The notes under the pieces were generated by a model, which saw only the letters and a list, made by a program, of their open reading frames with translations, did no database searches and was not told the origin of the DNA. From the NCBI GenBank assembly GCA_947581665.1, contig CANPVI010000042.1, positions 1-9,774 of the forward strand: a DNA stretch of 9,774 bases, in the 5' to 3' direction. Every line of letters starts with the position of its first letter. The stretch's first letter is position 1. The stretch comes from an uncultured Atopobiaceae bacterium (lineage in GTDB: Bacteria; Actinomycetota; Coriobacteriia; Coriobacteriales; Atopobiaceae). The position numbers and the translations under genes were made by a program. Of the stretch, positions 5,934 to 9,774 are shown piece by piece.

Positions 5934-6035
5934 GACGGCATCCCGCGCGCGGGTTCCCCTCTCTCCAAGACCGAAGTCTCAAACCCGTGGCGAGATGCCG
6001 TCTATTGGAAACGATGCCCGAGGGGCGTCCGTTTC
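5934..6035. other. Structured intergenic element, possible RNA leader or ncRNA
   Basis: GACGGCATC (5934-5942) pairs with GATGCCGTC (5994-6002) as a 9-bp closing stem. Inside it CGGGTT (5950-5955) pairs with AACCCG (5982-5987), and AGAC (5968-5971) with GTCT (5976-5979). On the minus strand the inner loop is C(UUCG)G, a hyperstable tetraloop. A second hairpin follows at 6008-6035: GAAACG, AT, GCCC around GAG, closed with one bulge and a T-G pair. The wobble pair favours the plus strand and the tetraloop the minus strand, so the transcribed strand is undecided. On the minus strand it would lie in the ABM leader; on the plus strand, upstream of the helicase gene. I do not recognise it as a known riboswitch or ncRNA. 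Confidence 0.4.
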
Positions 6036-6280
6036 GCGAGGTGCACGCCAGGCGTACCCGTCTGAGTCGCGGCGACGGGGTCCTGGCCTCGAGGTTTCCC
6101 TCGTGCGCGCGCCCGCGGCACCGGCCGGCGGGTGCGCAACCATGCTTATTGTAGCGATATTCTTCCCGGAAAAGGTCGATACACTTGGGGACGCGATGGG
6201 GAAGCCACGCCACGCACCCCGCAGCGCCCGCGTTCTGCCCAAAAACCGCAGCTTGGAGGCCATGCGCAAAAGTGCGCTAA
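6036..6280. other. Gene-free part of the helicase-ABM intergenic region
   Basis: No convincing gene is seen. On the minus strand TACAAT (6153-6148) is a good -10 match in an AT-rich pocket, but no -35 lies at proper spacing (TCGACC is 20 bases upstream), so a promoter for a long ABM leader is only possible. GCGCA and TGCGC (6264-6268 with 6273-6277) form a small inverted repeat ahead of the helicase gene. Confidence 0.4.
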
Positions 6281-6309
6281 TTGTTGTTGAGTTTGTGCTC
6301 TAGCCTATT
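6281..6309 (+). promoter_or_regulatory. Tentative promoter of the helicase/nuclease gene
   Basis: TTGTTG (6281-6286) is followed after 17 bases by CCTATT (6304-6309); an overlapping reading is TTGTTG (6284-6289), a 16-base gap and TATTCG (6306-6311). Both hexamers are only moderate consensus matches. The position, in an AT-richer pocket about 95 bases before the chosen start codon, is reasonable. Confidence 0.25.
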
Positions 6310-6401
6310 CGCGAAGCGAAGCGGTGCGAGGTGCGCCATGGTCCACGCGTCAGGCGGCCCGCATCCGCGCCTTCGCCCACGCCCAGCTCGAGGAGGCTCG
6401 C

Positions 6402-9400
6402 ATGCCCGAAAACTCAGCACTCGACGCGCAGCTCGCCGCGCTGAACGAGGATCAGCGGCTCGCTGCAGAGACGCTCGACGGCCCCCTCCTCGTCATCGCC
6501 GGCCCCGGCACGGGCAAGACGCAGCTCCTCTCCGTCCGCGCGGCAAACATCCTCGCGCACCGCGACATCGCTCCGCAGAACATCCTCTGCCTCACCTACA
6601 CGGAAGCCGGCTCCGAGGCCATGAAGAAGCGCCTCGTGGAGCTCGTCGGTCGCGATGGCTACGGCATCGAGGTCTACACGTTCCACGCCTTCGCGAACCG
6701 CCTGAAGACCCTCTACCCCGAGTACTTCGCCACGTCCGCCCTCGCCACGCTCGCCACCGATCTCCAACGCGCGGAGATCGTGAACAGCCTGCTCGAGACG
6801 CTTCCGCCGTCAAACCCGCTCTTCGCCGCACGGCACAACGGCGTGAAGTCGAACCTCCGCGCCGTGATCGGCGCCATCGACAACCTCAAGCGCATGGGCC
6901 TCCCGCCGGAGGAGCTCCGCGGCATCTCGCGCCAGAACCTCGACGCCATCGCGTGGCTGAAGCAAGACGAGGTGTTCGCGCGCTACCTCGCCGTGCCGCG
7001 CCTGCCGGGCAAGAAAGCCGAGAAGGAGGCGTTCATCCACGACTTCGAGGAAGCCGTCGCGCTCATCAGCGTGCGCGCGCCGAAGCGCCTCCTCGAGCCG
7101 GAGATCGACGTCCCCGGCATCTACGAGCCGTTCTTGAGGCGCCTCATGCGCAAGGTGGCCGAGACCGAGCTCATCGTCGGCAACAAGACCACGGGCTACC
7201 AAGAGCTCAAGAAGGACCTCTTCCAGTCCAAGAAGGACGCGCGAGGGCTCCCGGTCTTCAAGGAAGAGGCGGCTTCCGCGCGCGCGTTCGAGCTCGCGGA
7301 CGTGTTCACGCAGTATCGCGCCGCCCTCATGGAGCGCGACCTCTTCGACTACCAAGACATGGTGAACCACGCCATCTTCGCGCTCGAGGCGCATCCGGAA
7401 TTCGTCTCCGAGCTGCAGGAACGCTACCGCTACATCCAAGTGGACGAGTTCCAGGACACGAACGGCTCGCAAATGCGCATCGTGAGCCTGCTCTGCCGAG
7501 ACATCGAGCGCCCGAACGTGATGGCCGTCGGCGACGACGACCAGGCGATCATGCGCTTCCAAGGCGCCTCGGTGGAGGGCATCCGGCAGTTCCGCGAGCT
7601 CTACCAGCCCGTGAGCGTGGTCTTGAAGACGAACTACCGCTCCTCGCCCGCGCTCGTGAAGCTCGGCCAGGAGGTGGCGGTGCAGATCGAGAGCCGCCTC
7701 GTCGAGGGGCCGGACAAGGCCATCGTCGCCGCGCAAACCGAGAGCGAGCAATCCACGTTCGAGGTGCGCGTGTTCGATGACGCGAGTGCGCACTACGCCA
7801 CCGTCGCGCGCGAGATCCGCGAGAGGATCGACGAGGGCTTCATCTTCGGCGCGCGCAAGCCCGAGGAGGCCATCGCCGTCATCGCGAACAAGCACGCGAG
7901 CCTGCGCAAGCTCATCCCCTATCTCGTGGCCTACGACATCCCGTTCAACTACCGCGTCAAGGCGCAACTCACGGAGATCGAATCGCTCCAGACGCTCTTC
8001 GCGCTCCTGCGCAGCGTCTGCGCGCTCGCGGAAGGCGACGTCGCGCGTTGCGAGGCCGAGCTTCCGCAGATCGTGGCATCGCCGGAGTTCGGGCTCGCGG
8101 ACGAGGACTGCGTGGAGTTCGCCGTGGCCGCGCGGCGTGCGCACGAGGGCTGGTTCGAGGCCCTCGCGAAGGCCTCGAACCCCACGCTTCGCACGCTCCG
8201 CGCGCACCTCGTGGCGTGGGCCGCGAAGGCGCCGAGCGCGCCCGTGCGCGAGCTCCTCTTCGAGATCGCGCGCCCCCTCATCGCCTACTACCGGCGCCGC
8301 GCCGAGGTGGATCCCCTCGCGCAGGCGCAGTTCCAAAGCGGCATGCGCCGCCTCGTGCAGCTCGCGAACGAGGAGATCGGCGCGGCGGGCTCGCAGGAGC
8401 GCGCGCTGAGGCTTCCCGAGCTCATGCGCGTGTTCACGCACTGCGCGGACTTCGGCGTGGAGATCGACGCGTCGGTGCCGCTCGGCGCGCCCGACGCCGT
8501 CACGCTCACGACCGCGCACGGTTCGAAGGGGCTCGAGTACGACCTCGTCTACGTGATCGACGTGGACCACGACACCTGGCATCGCTCCTCCAGCCGAAGC
8601 GACAACCTCCTGCCGAAGAACATCCTCACGGGCACGGAGCCCGAGGACGACGACATCACGAGGCTCCTCTTCGTGGCCATCACGCGCGCAAAGCGATTCC
8701 TCGAGCTCACGAGCTCGCGCAGCCTGCTCACGAGCGAACTTCAGGGCGTGGTGGCCGAGATGGACGAGGTCGCCGATCCCGCCCAGCTCGCGCAGGCGAT
8801 CGAGATCGACTGGCGCGACCACTTCGCGCTCTCCACGCCCGGGCTCGTGCGACTGCTCCAGGCGGGCGCCATGCCGAAGCACCTCTCCGCGTCCGACCTG
8901 AACGCCTTCGTCACCTACGAGCCAGGTTGCGAAAACAGCACCTACTTCCCGATGAAACGCCTGCTCAGCGTGCCTGAGGCGCCTTCGAGCGCGCTCGAGT
9001 TCGGCACGCTCGTACATGCCTTCCTCCAGGACTTCGCCACGCTCGTACTCCCCACGGGCGGCAGGGTGGAGCCGCTCCTCGAGCACTACCTCGAGAAGGT
9101 GCGCTGGTTGGACTATCCGGCCGAGGACGTACTCCTCATGGAGCGCCGCCTGAAGCGCATCGCGGCTTCCTTCGCGCCGAAGCTTTTCGAGATCCTCGAG
9201 CCCGGTGCGCGGTTCGAGGTCGCGGTGAACGCCGTCATGCCGAGTGGCGTGCCGCTCTTCGGCAAATGCGACGCGCTGTTGGTGAATCACGAGGACAGGA
9301 CCGTGCGCGTGCTCGACTACAAGACCGGCCAGCCGAAGCAGCGCCTGGACGCAGCCTACACGCGCCAGCTCGACTTCTACACGATCCTCGTGGAGAACTC

Positions 9401-9686
9401 GCCCGATTTCGAGGGGTATCGCGTGAAGGAGACGTGCGACCTCTTCGTGGAGCCCTACAACCGCACCGAGGGCGAACTCGGCGAGGCGATGACGCACCGC
9501 ACGGACCCCAACGAGGCCTCTCACCTCGAGCTTCTCATCGACGCCGTGTGGAAGCGCATCACCGAGGGCCGCTTCGACACCTCGGACTTCGAGCGAAGCG
9601 ACGCCTACCTCGAGCTCATGTCGCGCTCGCACACGAAGTACGCCGTCCAGCGCCTCTACGAAGACTGGCTCATCGCTACGGCATAA
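6402..9686 (+). CDS. UvrD/Rep family DNA helicase fused to a PD-(D/E)XK nuclease
   Basis: This 1094-aa protein has a superfamily 1A helicase core and a C-terminal nuclease. Helicase motifs are Q-motif LNEDQ (about 14-18), Walker A GPGTGKT (34-40), Ia LTYTEAG (64-70), Ic YTFHAF (92-97), Walker B VDEFQDT (347-353), III VGDDDQAIMRF (from 376), IV LKTNYRS (408-414), V TAHGSKGLEYD (704-714) and VI LLFVAITRAKR (755-765). The nuclease has GTLVH (868-872), GKCD (954-957, acidic D957), DYKTGQ (972-977, D972 and K974) and QLDFY (989-993), the RecB-type active-site set. This architecture is found in AddA, AdnB and related double-strand-break resection enzymes, which translocate on DNA with ATP and degrade strands. 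The C-terminus lacks the cysteine cluster that holds an iron-sulfur cluster in some relatives. The ATG at 6402 has AGGAGG five bases upstream; the frame opens 26 codons earlier at 6324 without a good site. No AddB/RecC partner is in the window. Confidence 0.92.
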   Translation: MPENSALDAQLAALNEDQRLAAETLDGPLLVIAGPGTGKTQLLSVRAANILAHRDIAPQNILCLTYTEAGSEAMKKRLVELVGRDGYGIEVYTFHAFANRLKTLYPEYFATSALATLATDLQRAEIVNSLLETLPPSNPLFAARHNGVKSNLRAVIGAIDNLKRMGLPPEELRGISRQNLDAIAWLKQDEVFARYLAVPRLPGKKAEKEAFIHDFEEAVALISVRAPKRLLEPEIDVPGIYEPFLRRLMRKVAETELIVGNKTTGYQELKKDLFQSKKDARGLPVFKEEAASARAFELADVFTQYRAALMERDLFDYQDMVNHAIFALEAHPEFVSELQERYRYIQVDEFQDTNGSQMRIVSLLCRDIERPNVMAVGDDDQAIMRFQGASVEGIRQFRELYQPVSVVLKTNYRSSPALVKLGQEVAVQIESRLVEGPDKAIVAAQTESEQSTFEVRVFDDASAHYATVAREIRERIDEGFIFGARKPEEAIAVIANKHASLRKLIPYLVAYDIPFNYRVKAQLTEIESLQTLFALLRSVCALAEGDVARCEAELPQIVASPEFGLADEDCVEFAVAARRAHEGWFEALAKASNPTLRTLRAHLVAWAAKAPSAPVRELLFEIARPLIAYYRRRAEVDPLAQAQFQSGMRRLVQLANEEIGAAGSQERALRLPELMRVFTHCADFGVEIDASVPLGAPDAVTLTTAHGSKGLEYDLVYVIDVDHDTWHRSSSRSDNLLPKNILTGTEPEDDDITRLLFVAITRAKRFLELTSSRSLLTSELQGVVAEMDEVADPAQLAQAIEIDWRDHFALSTPGLVRLLQAGAMPKHLSASDLNAFVTYEPGCENSTYFPMKRLLSVPEAPSSALEFGTLVHAFLQDFATLVLPTGGRVEPLLEHYLEKVRWLDYPAEDVLLMERRLKRIAASFAPKLFEILEPGARFEVAVNAVMPSGVPLFGKCDALLVNHEDRTVRVLDYKTGQPKQRLDAAYTRQLDFYTILVENSPDFEGYRVKETCDLFVEPYNRTEGELGEAMTHRTDPNEASHLELLIDAVWKRITEGRFDTSDFERSDAYLELMSRSHTKYAVQRLYEDWLIATA

Positions 9687-9774
9687 ACGCTTTCGCCACG
9701 TGACCTGCCTAAACCCTTTCGCCACGTGACCTGCCTAAACCCTTACGCCACGTGACCTGCCTAAACCCTTACGC
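9684..9774 (+). repeat. 26-bp tandem repeat starting at the helicase stop codon
   Basis: Units start at 9684, 9710, 9736 and 9762 (the last cut by the window edge), with an exact period of 26. Each contains CGCCACGTGACCTGCCTAAA at its core, including the palindrome CACGTG; the changes are confined to the C/G and T/A positions in TAAACSCTTWCGC. The first unit's TAA is the helicase stop codon, so the array begins inside the gene. Units abut without spacers, so this is a minisatellite-type array rather than CRISPR. Total copy number cannot be seen. Confidence 0.9.

Noticed and set aside
5934..6002. tRNA or a known riboswitch such as glycine or TPP
   Set aside because: It lacks the tRNA arms and T-loop consensus, and I could not match conserved riboswitch core sequences.
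6324..6401. 26-codon extension of the helicase start
   Set aside because: AGGAGG five bases before the ATG at 6402 is far stronger, and the extension has no conserved feature.
6810..9725. 971-codon open frame antisense to the helicase gene
   Set aside because: Long antisense frames are expected opposite GC-rich genes. The sense strand encodes all helicase and nuclease motifs in order.
9684..9774. CRISPR array
   Set aside because: Units abut with a fixed period of 26 and no unique spacers, and no cas gene is present.

Overview
The window is GC-rich chromosomal-looking DNA, and the large genes prefer G/C third codon positions. A secreted beta-helix protein ending in DUF5648-type repeats, together with a large fused UvrD helicase/nuclease, suggests a gut Actinomycetota, most plausibly class Coriobacteriia (Eggerthellaceae-like). 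That placement is inferred from family content and is not proven by any marker gene.

Positions 1-414 hold a degenerate ACCGGC-type repeat array, an AT-richer spacer and an inverted pair of the same repeat. A minus-strand HipB-like XRE regulator (750-415) follows. Upstream of it lie three palindromic 18-bp operators spaced exactly 39 bp apart, the outermost inside a perfect 50-bp palindrome (826-875). No hipA toxin follows hipB; only a 44-codon ORF starts in a TGATG overlap. Positions 876-1192 contain hairpins but no convincing gene. A strong hairpin (1193-1217) terminates the next minus-strand gene.

Positions 4644-1240 encode a 1134-aa secreted protein with a Sec signal peptide, a glycine-rich beta-helix region, InlB-like modules and three C-terminal DUF5648-like repeats, without an LPXTG anchor. 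Upstream on the same strand is a coding-like stretch (about 5180-4723). It has its own promoter, ribosome binding site and ATG, but a run of nine G breaks the frame. This is either a decayed small gene or a phase-variable one. Further upstream is a small ABM-domain (quinol monooxygenase-like) gene at 5761-5429. The minus-strand order is therefore ABM gene, broken small ORF, surface protein, each separated by a substantial gap.

Positions 5762-6401 form a long intergenic region rich in secondary structure: a 36-bp-period direct repeat, a perfect 12-bp hairpin, and a two-stem element at about 5934-6035 that could be an RNA leader. From 6402 a plus-strand gene encodes a 1094-aa UvrD/Rep superfamily 1 helicase fused to a C-terminal PD-(D/E)XK nuclease, likely for double-strand break processing. 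Its stop codon lies inside the first unit of a 26-bp tandem repeat that runs off the right edge.

The genes do not form one obvious pathway. The points of interest are the operator array of the orphan antitoxin, the poly-G frameshift upstream of a surface protein, the structured intergenic element, and the repeat arrays at both ends.
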